From an uncultured Zetaproteobacteria bacterium (lineage in GTDB: Bacteria > Pseudomonadota > Zetaproteobacteria > Mariprofundales > Mariprofundaceae), in the NCBI GenBank assembly GCA_947311795.1, contig CAMZLX010000152.1, positions 1-31,924 of the forward strand: a stretch of 31,924 nt of DNA, read 5' to 3'. The position numbers were made by a program, and so were the translations under genes. The notes under the pieces are model-generated. The model was given only the letters and a program-made list of their open reading frames with translations. It was not told the origin of the DNA and did not search any database. Positions 9,949 through 16,509 of the stretch are shown in pieces (position 1 is the first letter of the stretch; every line of letters begins with the position of its first letter).

Positions 9949-10818
9949 ATGAAAAAGGTAATTTTGTTGGCGGGTTTAAGCCTTGCCATGACAACGCAAG
10001 CTGCGGCGAGCGATAAAACATTTATGGAGGGTAAAAAACTTTTTCAAGAGAACTGTTTAACGTGCCATAATGCGGAGCTAGAACCTGCGCAAGCACCACC
10101 GATGTTTGGTGTGCAGATGAAATATAAGATGGCGACTAAAGATAAGACTGCATTTGTTGATAAAGTTACAGCTTTTGCCACCAATCCTACCGAAGATAAA
10201 GCTTTGCTGAAAATGCCTGTGAAAATGTTGGGTGTGATGCCAAACATGGGTTTTGAAGAAGATGATGTGCGAAAAATTGCGGCATATATTCATGATGAAA
10301 CCTTTGAACCACCGTGTAACCATTGGAAACATGCAGCAGAGAAGTTTAAGCAAGAAGGTAAAATGAAGATGTATCAAAAGCATCAAAAGAAATACGATAT
10401 GATGTGTACAACTTCATCGACCAAGCCGCATCAGCCTATGCATAAGATAAATAAAGGTGTAACCGCAGAGGCAGGCTCGCTTAAAGCGATTATGCAGCAG
10501 TTGGGCTTGGACTATGCCGCCGTTGATGATGCGATTTTACGTGAAGACTTTGATGCTGCAGCAGAAGCAGCGCATGGTATTGCATTTCATGAAACACCAT
10601 CCATGGGCACAAAAATGAAACTCATGGCAAGCTTGCGCACAGAGATGAAAGACTTTAAAAAAGCCGATGGCAAAGTTCATCATTTGGCATTGGATATTGA
10701 GAAAGCAGCTCAAGCTAAAGATATGAAAGCTTTGATAGCCAAACAGTCGCAGATGTTAAGCGCATGTATGGCATGTCATACATCATACCGCAGCCGTATC
10801 ATTGAAATCTTAAAATAA
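9949..10818 (+). CDS. Periplasmic two-haem cytochrome c (class I-like + class II-like halves)
   Basis: 289 residues from the ATG at 9949, which has AGGAG five bases before the spacer and opens a clean signal peptide (about 1-20, ending QAAAS). A longer in-frame reading from 9778 runs inside the barrel gene and is not credible. The first haem site, CLTCH (36-40), sits near the mature N-terminus as in class I cytochromes, with methionines at 89-100 as possible sixth ligands. The second, CMACH (273-277) followed by TSYRSR, is at the extreme C-terminus after a helical region, as in class II cytochromes (c'/c-556 type). Two further cysteines (123, 153) lie in the linker. It probably carries electrons in the periplasm; partner and potential are unknown. 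It is 13 bases behind the barrel gene. Confidence 0.88.
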   Translation: MKKVILLAGLSLAMTTQAAASDKTFMEGKKLFQENCLTCHNAELEPAQAPPMFGVQMKYKMATKDKTAFVDKVTAFATNPTEDKALLKMPVKMLGVMPNMGFEEDDVRKIAAYIHDETFEPPCNHWKHAAEKFKQEGKMKMYQKHQKKYDMMCTTSSTKPHQPMHKINKGVTAEAGSLKAIMQQLGLDYAAVDDAILREDFDAAAEAAHGIAFHETPSMGTKMKLMASLRTEMKDFKKADGKVHHLALDIEKAAQAKDMKALIAKQSQMLSACMACHTSYRSRIIEILK

Positions 10819-10843
10819 AATAGGTTAAGGGGTTGGTGTTGCC

Positions 10844-11302
10844 ATGAAACGAAAAATTATTGGTTACCATCAAGATGAAAAACAAGATTGGGTAGCGGAT
10901 TTGGATTGTTTTCATGGGCAACATGTACGTCATGAACCGCCCTTTTTTAATCGCCCGTGGTCGGATACGGCTGAGGGTAGGGCGAGCAAACTTGGTGAAG
11001 TGTTGGATTGTAAACGGTGCGATGATTTGGAATTTCCTGAGGGTTTGGCAGAATACAAACGTACACCAGAGTTTACCCAAGATACGATTCCCAAAGGTTT
11101 ATTAAAAAATCACACCACCAAACTTGGCACATGGGGCAAGGTTCATGTGCTGCAAGGCGCACTTTTATACACGCCAGAAGGTCAGCCTAGCACTCGTGTT
11201 CATGAAGGTGAAACGGCAAATATCCCGCCAGAGATGCTGCATCATGTGGCAGCAGATGGGGATGTACGTTTCTATGTCGCTTTTTATACGCAGCTTGCTT
11301 AA
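10844..11302 (+). CDS. DUF3565-DUF1971 fusion protein
   Basis: 152 residues made of two small domains usually seen as separate proteins. Residues 1-75 match DUF3565: IIGYHQDEKQDWVADLDC, QHVRHEPPF and LDCKRCD, with Cys22, His24, Cys56 and Cys59 forming a plausible metal site. Residues 83-150 match DUF1971, a small cupin-like domain related to the C-terminal part of some TehB proteins: PKGLLKNHTTKLGTWGKVHV, IPPEMLHHV and VRFYVAFY, with His90, His133 and His134 as candidate ligands. The function of either domain is not established. It follows the cytochrome gene by 25 bases and closes the cluster. Its TAA shares two bases with the stop codon of the convergent protease gene. Confidence 0.85.
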   Translation: MKRKIIGYHQDEKQDWVADLDCFHGQHVRHEPPFFNRPWSDTAEGRASKLGEVLDCKRCDDLEFPEGLAEYKRTPEFTQDTIPKGLLKNHTTKLGTWGKVHVLQGALLYTPEGQPSTRVHEGETANIPPEMLHHVAADGDVRFYVAFYTQLA

Positions 11303-12840
11303 GGCATAAGTTTTGCGGCGGTGATTTTGCCTTGAAGTGATTGCAGTTGGGGGTCGCTTAGGTTGATGTTTAAATTCATAAGTGCTTTTTTACCTGCCGC
11401 AACAGTTGCTGTGAATTGGCGGGATACTTGTTGGACTTGCCCTTTGCTGTTGGTAAACTGAACAATAAGCTGGATAGCGCCAACATTTTGAGGTGTTGGG
11501 TTACTGATTTCAGCAGCAATGCTGCCTTGCTGGGTTTTACCCAAACGAAGCTTGATATATTTGCTTGGGTTTTGCGTAAAGTCTAAGTTCAATAATGCTT
11601 TGTATGCGGCAATACCCACTTTACCCTTGTTGCTAGCAACTTTGGCATAATATGTTTTTGCTTGTTCAATATCACCTTGGCGTTCAGCCAAGTTACCAAG
11701 CACAAAGTATGCATTACCTGTGGGTAGAAGGGTTAAACTTTTTTCCAAATCTTGTTTGGCTGTTGTATCTTGTTTGAGCTGGTAACCCACTTGCCCGCGT
11801 TGTAAGTAGGCATAAAAGAAATTGGGGTTAAGTGTGATGGATTGTGTGTATTGCTGCTGTGCTTGTTTATAGAGTTTATTTTTTGCGGCAATATCGCCAG
11901 TTAAGGTATAAAATAGTGCTTCTTTGGGTTCGAGCTGAATGGCTTTGAGAGCATGTTGCTTGGCTTTGCCATCTTCACCTTTACCGAGCGCCTTGCGCCC
12001 ATCATCATAGGCTTTGTAGGCAGGTGCTGTGGCTTTTAAATGAGCCATAGATTGATTAAAGGCTTGTTCACCTTTGTAGCCGCCTTGGGGTAAGTTTTGT
12101 AACATGGCGATATTGTTGTCCACACGCTCTTGAGAAGCAGGATGGCTTGCAAATAAGGCACTTAAACCACTTTGGTTTTTCCCCTCAGATAATTTAACAA
12201 ACGTGCGTTGAAGCTCTACTGCACCTTGTGGGTCATAACCTGCACGCGACATATAAATCATGCCATAGTGGTCAGATTCGCGCTCTGCATCACGCCCATA
12301 CTTGGTGCTAAGCAGTTGTGCGCCAAGCCCTGCGCCAAGTTGAGCTAAACCACCGTAGCTTTCGCCTTGTGTTGTCACTGTTGTGGCAACGACTGCAGTT
12401 TGCAGCAACATACCTTGCGATATTTGGCGCACAGCATGTTTGGCAGCGGCATGGACAATTTCATGGGCAAGCACGGCTGCAAGTTCTGCCTCGTTGTGGA
12501 GATACATCAATAAACCACGGTTGATGGTGATTTTTCCGCCAGGTAAAGCCCAAGCGTTGGGCACAGAGTTGTTGAGCACCTTAAATTCATAAGGCAGCTT
12601 TCTATCGCTAACAGCAGCAAGCTTTTGCCCGATACCATTGATGTATGCGGTGAGCTTTTGGTCAACGATGTAGTCGCCACCTTGGGATTGGCGGGCGGGC
12701 AAATACTGTTGCTCACCAATAGCGAGCTCCTTTTGTTCACTAACCAAACTTAATTCACTTTTGCCTGTTACAGGGTTGGTGGAACACCCTGATAAGGTTG
12801 TAACCAATAAGATTAGCGTGAGTATAATTCGTTTTTGCAT
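11299..12840 (-). CDS. M48-family zinc metalloprotease lipoprotein with TPRs
   Basis: 513 residues from the ATG at 12840, chosen because it follows GGGAGCGAGG and opens a lipoprotein signal peptide with lipobox LSGC (Cys19). The longer reading from 12867 would put extra residues before the signal. The M48 zinc motif HEIVH (126-130) supplies two His ligands and the catalytic Glu127; Glu186 in RDAERESDHYG is the probable third ligand. Residues about 270-410 contain TPR-type repeats. A C-terminal beta-rich segment (about 430-513), with ISNPTPQNVGAIQLIVQF, is an extra domain. The layout recalls BepA (YfgC), a periplasmic outer-membrane-protein quality-control protease of about 487 residues, but this one is lipid-anchored. 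It probably degrades or assists misassembled outer-membrane proteins. Confidence 0.9.
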   Translation of the reverse strand: MQKRIILTLILLVTTLSGCSTNPVTGKSELSLVSEQKELAIGEQQYLPARQSQGGDYIVDQKLTAYINGIGQKLAAVSDRKLPYEFKVLNNSVPNAWALPGGKITINRGLLMYLHNEAELAAVLAHEIVHAAAKHAVRQISQGMLLQTAVVATTVTTQGESYGGLAQLGAGLGAQLLSTKYGRDAERESDHYGMIYMSRAGYDPQGAVELQRTFVKLSEGKNQSGLSALFASHPASQERVDNNIAMLQNLPQGGYKGEQAFNQSMAHLKATAPAYKAYDDGRKALGKGEDGKAKQHALKAIQLEPKEALFYTLTGDIAAKNKLYKQAQQQYTQSITLNPNFFYAYLQRGQVGYQLKQDTTAKQDLEKSLTLLPTGNAYFVLGNLAERQGDIEQAKTYYAKVASNKGKVGIAAYKALLNLDFTQNPSKYIKLRLGKTQQGSIAAEISNPTPQNVGAIQLIVQFTNSKGQVQQVSRQFTATVAAGKKALMNLNINLSDPQLQSLQGKITAAKLMP

Positions 12841-12916
12841 GCTGTTGACCTCGCTCCCAAAATGCAAAGGTAATGGATAAAAAATATATACAAAAGATTT
12901 TTTGTTTATTTTGGGA

Positions 12917-12944
12917 TTGATTTGGTGATTTGGCGTGGCATAGT
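12917..12944 (+). promoter_or_regulatory. Candidate promoter for tRNA-Leu
   Basis: TTGATT (12917-12922) is followed after 16 bases by CATAGT (12939-12944) and then a GC-rich discriminator, GCGCCCCC. GC-rich discriminators are typical of stringently controlled stable-RNA promoters. The predicted start falls about 35 bases before the mature tRNA. The boxes were assigned by eye. Confidence 0.4.
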
Positions 12945-12985
12945 GCGCCCCCGTTGACTAAGATTTCTTGTGTTGACATACATAT

Positions 12986-13070
12986 GCGAGGGTGGCGGAA
13001 CTGGTAGACGCGCTGGATTTAGGTTCCAGTGTCTTACGGCGTGGGGGTTCGACTCCCCCCTCTCGTACCA
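12986..13070 (+). tRNA. tRNA-Leu (anticodon UAG)
   Basis: 85 bases including an encoded CCA end. The acceptor stem GCGAGGG pairs with CTCTCGT using two G-U pairs; the anticodon stem CTGGA/TCCAG encloses loop TTTAGGT, giving anticodon TAG. A long variable arm (TGTCTTACGGCGT) marks a class II tRNA, and the T-arm is GGGGG TTCGACT CCCCC. It reads CUA leucine codons. It is followed at once by its own terminator. Confidence 0.96.
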
Positions 13071-13076
13071 TACACG

Positions 13077-13113
13077 TCAATGCGCTTCCTTTATCGGGGC
13101 GCATTGATTTTTT
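13077..13113 (+). terminator. Intrinsic terminator after tRNA-Leu
   Basis: A perfect 9-bp stem, TCAATGCGC / GCGCATTGA, with a 13-base loop (13086-13098), is followed by six T. It separates the tRNA transcript from tig. Confidence 0.85.
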
Positions 13114-13140
13114 GTACTTACTTTTCTTGTGGAGGATTCA

Positions 13141-14475
13141 ATGATCCAAACTGATGTTAAAAAACTGGCTGATAATGAACATGAAGTTGAGGTGCGCTTA
13201 CCCAAGTCAGAATATGACCGCGTTTATGCTCAGGAAAAAGCAAAGCTAGGTTCACAAGTCAAACTACCAGGGTTTCGCCCAGGCAAAACACCAAGCCACG
13301 TGATTGACAAACAGTTTGGTCCTAAAATCCATGAAGATACAGTGTCACAACTGTTGCAAGAGCATTATGTGGGTGCGATTGAATCTTCAGGGTTAACACC
13401 TGCACTTCAACCTGAATTATCATTGCCAAAAGTGCAGCCTGACGATGCATTTGTATTTACGCTTAAAGTATCATCTTGGCCTGAAGTGAAGTTAACCGAT
13501 TTGAGTAAACTTAAAGTTGAAGAAACTGAAGTGACAGTTGATGATAAAGATATTGCAGGTGTGCTTGAGCGTTTGTATAAGTCACAAGTTAGTTATGAGA
13601 TTAAAGAAGACCGCGCTGCTGAAATAGGCGACCAGTTGCATATTGATTTTGAAGGTTTTATCGGTGATGAAGCCTTTGATGGTGGCAAAGGTGAAGATGT
13701 TCCATTGGTCTTGGGTGAAGGTCGCTTTATTCCTGGATTTGAAGACCAGTTGATTGGTAAAAAAGCAGGTGATGCGTGTACCGTTGAAGTAACATTCCCT
13801 GAAAACTATCAAGCGCCAAACTTGGCTGGAAAAGAAGCACGTTTTGAAACCACAGTGAAAAGTGTGGGTGAAGCAGTCAAAGCGAAAGGTGACGAAGATT
13901 TAGCGAAAATGTTAAACTTTGATGATGCCAAAGCCATGATGGAAGACATCAAACAAGGTTTGGATAAAGAAGCCGAACAAGCGGGCAAACAAGTGACGCG
14001 TGATTCAGCTTTGGATGCATTGATTAAAGCGCATGACATGACCTTCCCAGAAGGTTTGATTGCTGAAGATATGAAAGCAACCACTGCGCGCGTTGTACAA
14101 AATATGCAACAACAAGGCATGGAAGCCAATGATGAAATGTTGCAAGATGAAGCCTTTAAAGCTGAGGTGAGAACACGCTCTATTCGCGGTTTAAACTTAT
14201 CAGTGCTGTTGCAATCTGTGCGTAAAGACTTCGATATTTCATTGACGGATGAAGAAATTGATGCTGGTGTTGATGAAATGGTGTCGGCATACCCTGAGAA
14301 TATGCGCGATGATTATGCGAAGTATATTCGTGATAATCAGGAGCAAATGGGTGCGTTGAAAGACCGTATTTTAGAACAAAAATGCATTGACCATGTGGTG
14401 AGCCAAGCCAAAGTGAAAAAAGTGAAAAAAACATTGGCAGCATGGCAAGAAGAACAGGATAAAGCGATATCATGA
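13141..14475 (+). CDS. tig: Trigger factor
   Basis: 444-residue ribosome-associated chaperone and peptidyl-prolyl isomerase that receives nascent chains at the exit tunnel. The N-terminal ribosome-binding domain contains the signature GFRPGKTP (44-51). An FKBP-type isomerase domain follows at about 160-240 (GDQLHIDFEGFIGDEAFDGG and GEGRFIPGFEDQLIGKKAGD), then a helical chaperone domain to the C-terminus. The ATG at 13141 follows a strong GGAGG; a GTG at 13129 is in frame but overlaps that ribosome site, so it was rejected. Its end overlaps clpP by four bases (ATGA), so tig, clpP and clpX are translationally coupled, an order common in proteobacteria. Confidence 0.98.
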   Translation: MIQTDVKKLADNEHEVEVRLPKSEYDRVYAQEKAKLGSQVKLPGFRPGKTPSHVIDKQFGPKIHEDTVSQLLQEHYVGAIESSGLTPALQPELSLPKVQPDDAFVFTLKVSSWPEVKLTDLSKLKVEETEVTVDDKDIAGVLERLYKSQVSYEIKEDRAAEIGDQLHIDFEGFIGDEAFDGGKGEDVPLVLGEGRFIPGFEDQLIGKKAGDACTVEVTFPENYQAPNLAGKEARFETTVKSVGEAVKAKGDEDLAKMLNFDDAKAMMEDIKQGLDKEAEQAGKQVTRDSALDALIKAHDMTFPEGLIAEDMKATTARVVQNMQQQGMEANDEMLQDEAFKAEVRTRSIRGLNLSVLLQSVRKDFDISLTDEEIDAGVDEMVSAYPENMRDDYAKYIRDNQEQMGALKDRILEQKCIDHVVSQAKVKKVKKTLAAWQEEQDKAIS

Positions 14476-15086
14476 ATTTAGTGCCTATGGTTGTTGAGCA
14501 AACTGCGCGCGGTGAACGCTCATACGATATTTTCTCACGTTTATTAAAAGAACGTATTGTGTTCTTAAACGGACAAGTTGAAGACCATATGGCAAATTTG
14601 ATTATTGCCCAACTTCTTTTCTTAGAATCAGAAGGTCCTGACAAAGACATCTTTATGTATATCAACAGCCCCGGCGGCGTGGTGACATCAGGTTTGGCAA
14701 TTTATGATACCATGCAATACATCAAGTGTGATGTATCGACGTTGTGCGTGGGTCAAGCTGCATCCATGGGTGCGCATTTGCTTGCAGCAGGCGCTAAAGG
14801 TAAGCGTTATGCGCTTCCCAACTCACGGATTATGATTCATCAACCTTTGGGCGGCTTTCAAGGTCAAGCTACTGATATTGAAATTCATGCCAAAGAAATT
14901 CTTAAGCTTAAAGATAGTTTGAATAAAATGATGGCAAGTCATACGGGTAAACCGCTGAAAAAATTAGCTGAAGATGTGGAACGCGACTATTTTTTATCTG
15001 CAGATGATGCTTGTGCTTATGGCATTGTGGATAAAGTGTTAACATCACGTGATGATGTGCCTGCGGCGGTGAGTGAGGTCAAATGA
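14472..15086 (+). CDS. clpP: ATP-dependent Clp protease proteolytic subunit ClpP
   Basis: 204-residue serine peptidase that forms the two-ring tetradecameric chamber of the ClpXP complex in the cytoplasm. The catalytic triad is visible as Ser98 (GQAASMGA), His123 (RIMIHQP) and Asp172 (ERDYF), at the spacing expected for the family. The handle helix and the oxyanion-loop glycines (INSPGGVV) are present. It lies between tig and clpX, overlapping each by four bases in an ATGA arrangement, so subunit and ATPase partner are made from one message. Confidence 0.98.
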   Translation: MNLVPMVVEQTARGERSYDIFSRLLKERIVFLNGQVEDHMANLIIAQLLFLESEGPDKDIFMYINSPGGVVTSGLAIYDTMQYIKCDVSTLCVGQAASMGAHLLAAGAKGKRYALPNSRIMIHQPLGGFQGQATDIEIHAKEILKLKDSLNKMMASHTGKPLKKLAEDVERDYFLSADDACAYGIVDKVLTSRDDVPAAVSEVK

Positions 15087-16375
15087 GTTCATCTTCATCT
15101 AGCGGTTCTTCAGGGGGTTCGTCTAGCGGCGACTCAACATTATTTTGCTCGTTTTGCGGCAAAAGCCAGCATGATGTAAAAAAACTCATTGCAGGACCAA
15201 CGGTATTCATTTGTGATGAGTGCATTGAGCTTTGCAATGACATCATGATTGAAGAGCTCAATGATGGTGAAGATGTTTCAAACGCTGAGAAAAAAACAGG
15301 TCTGCCCAAACCTCACGAAATCAAAGAATTTTTAGACGGTTATGTGATTGCGCAAGATGCACCCAAGCGTTTGTTGTCTGTGGCTGTTTATAATCACTAC
15401 AAACGTTTGGCTCACAATGAAAAAGATGAAGTTGAAATTTCAAAAAGTAATGTGCTTTTATTGGGGCCAACGGGCTGTGGTAAAACATTACTGGCACAAA
15501 CTTTGGCGCGTATTTTTGATGTGCCGTTTATTATTGCGGATGCAACCACACTCACCGAAGCCGGTTATGTGGGTGAAGATGTTGATAATATAATTGTGAA
15601 ACTTCTCCAAGCTGCTGATGGTGATGTTGAGCGGGCGCAACGTGGTATTATATATATTGATGAAGTGGATAAGTTAGCACGCAAATCTGATTCACCTTCA
15701 ATTACCCGTGATGTATCGGGTGAAGGTGTGCAGCAGGCTTTGTTGAAATTGATTGAAGGAACTGTTGCATCGGTTTCGCCACAGGGTGGACGTAAAAACC
15801 CGCAACAAGAATTTACCCAAGTGGATACGAGCAACATCTTATTTATTTTGGGTGGTGCATTTGCTGGTTTAGAAAAAATCATTGAAGCACGTGGTAAAAC
15901 GCGCTCTATTGGATTTGGTGCAACCGTTGACCCTGAAGATGATATTGATATTGGTGAGCGTCTCAAGGGTGTTGAGCCAGAAGATTTGATTAAGTTTGGT
16001 TTGATTCCTGAGTTGGTGGGTAGGTTACCCGCAGTCGCTACATTAAACGAACTGGATAAAAGTGCGCTCCTAGAAATTCTAACTGAGCCCAAAAATGCAT
16101 TGGTCAAACAGTTTGCAGCTTTGCTAAAATATGATGGTGTTGAACTATCATTCACAGATGATGCGTTAGAAGCGATTGCTGATAAAGCGATTAAACGTAA
16201 AACAGGTGCGCGTGGTTTGCGTGCAATCATGGAATCGGTGATGTTGGATGTGATGTATGATATTCCCACATTGGATAATATTGAGAAATGCATTATCACC
16301 AAAGATGTGGTGGAAGGTGCTGAGAAACCGCAGCTTGTAGAAAAGGTTGAAGCTGAGGATGAGCAGGCTGCTTAA
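15083..16375 (+). CDS. clpX: ATP-dependent Clp protease ATP-binding subunit ClpX
   Basis: 430-residue AAA+ unfoldase that recognises tagged substrates and feeds them into ClpP. The N-terminal zinc-binding domain uses Cys22, Cys25, Cys44 and Cys47 (CSFC and CDEC). Walker A is GPTGCGKT (128-135), the substrate-gripping pore loop is GYVGED (161-166), and Walker B ends in Asp193-Glu194 (IIYIDEVDK). Residues 1-19 are an unusual Ser/Gly-rich run in front of the zinc domain, longer and simpler than the short charged leader of E. coli ClpX. It overlaps clpP by four bases and is followed by a terminator. Confidence 0.98.
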   Translation: MSSSSSSGSSGGSSSGDSTLFCSFCGKSQHDVKKLIAGPTVFICDECIELCNDIMIEELNDGEDVSNAEKKTGLPKPHEIKEFLDGYVIAQDAPKRLLSVAVYNHYKRLAHNEKDEVEISKSNVLLLGPTGCGKTLLAQTLARIFDVPFIIADATTLTEAGYVGEDVDNIIVKLLQAADGDVERAQRGIIYIDEVDKLARKSDSPSITRDVSGEGVQQALLKLIEGTVASVSPQGGRKNPQQEFTQVDTSNILFILGGAFAGLEKIIEARGKTRSIGFGATVDPEDDIDIGERLKGVEPEDLIKFGLIPELVGRLPAVATLNELDKSALLEILTEPKNALVKQFAALLKYDGVELSFTDDALEAIADKAIKRKTGARGLRAIMESVMLDVMYDIPTLDNIEKCIITKDVVEGAEKPQLVEKVEAEDEQAA

Positions 16376-16406
16376 AATAAACCTTATTTTTTAGCAACTT
16401 AATTTT

Positions 16407-16434
16407 AAAAGCCTCATTTATCGGGGCTTTTTTT
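16407..16434 (+). terminator. Intrinsic terminator after clpX
   Basis: Stem AAAAGCC / GGCTTTT with an 11-base loop runs into a T-tract. It ends the tig-clpP-clpX unit before lon. Confidence 0.82.
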
Positions 16435-16443
16435 ATTTTAGGG

Positions 16444-16470
16444 CTTGAAATATAAAAGAGAAACCCTTAT
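16444..16470 (+). promoter_or_regulatory. Candidate sigma-32 heat-shock promoter of lon
   Basis: CTTGAAA (16444-16450) is an exact match to the heat-shock -35 consensus. After 12 bases comes ACCCTTAT (16463-16470), which agrees with CCCCATNT at most positions. The site lies 40 bases upstream of the lon start, just after the clpX terminator. Heat-shock control of lon is well established in E. coli; here it is inferred from the match. Confidence 0.5.
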
Positions 16471-16509
16471 CCATAGGTCTGAGAAGTTTATGTTTAAACG
16501 AGGTGCCCT

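Noticed and set aside
12841..12867. Nine-residue N-terminal extension of the M48 lipoprotein.
   Set aside because: It would place acidic residues ahead of the lipoprotein signal peptide and covers the ribosome site for ATG 12840.
13129..13140. GTG start for trigger factor four codons upstream.
   Set aside because: It overlaps the GGAGG used by the ATG at 13141, and trigger factor sequences normally begin close to that ATG.
15565..16302. A 245-codon open frame antisense to clpX (and a 208-codon one antisense to pgk at 24872-25498).
   Set aside because: Ser/Ile-rich composition typical of the complement of coding sequence, no ribosome site, no recognisable domain; both strands cannot be coding where ClpX and Pgk are clearly conserved.
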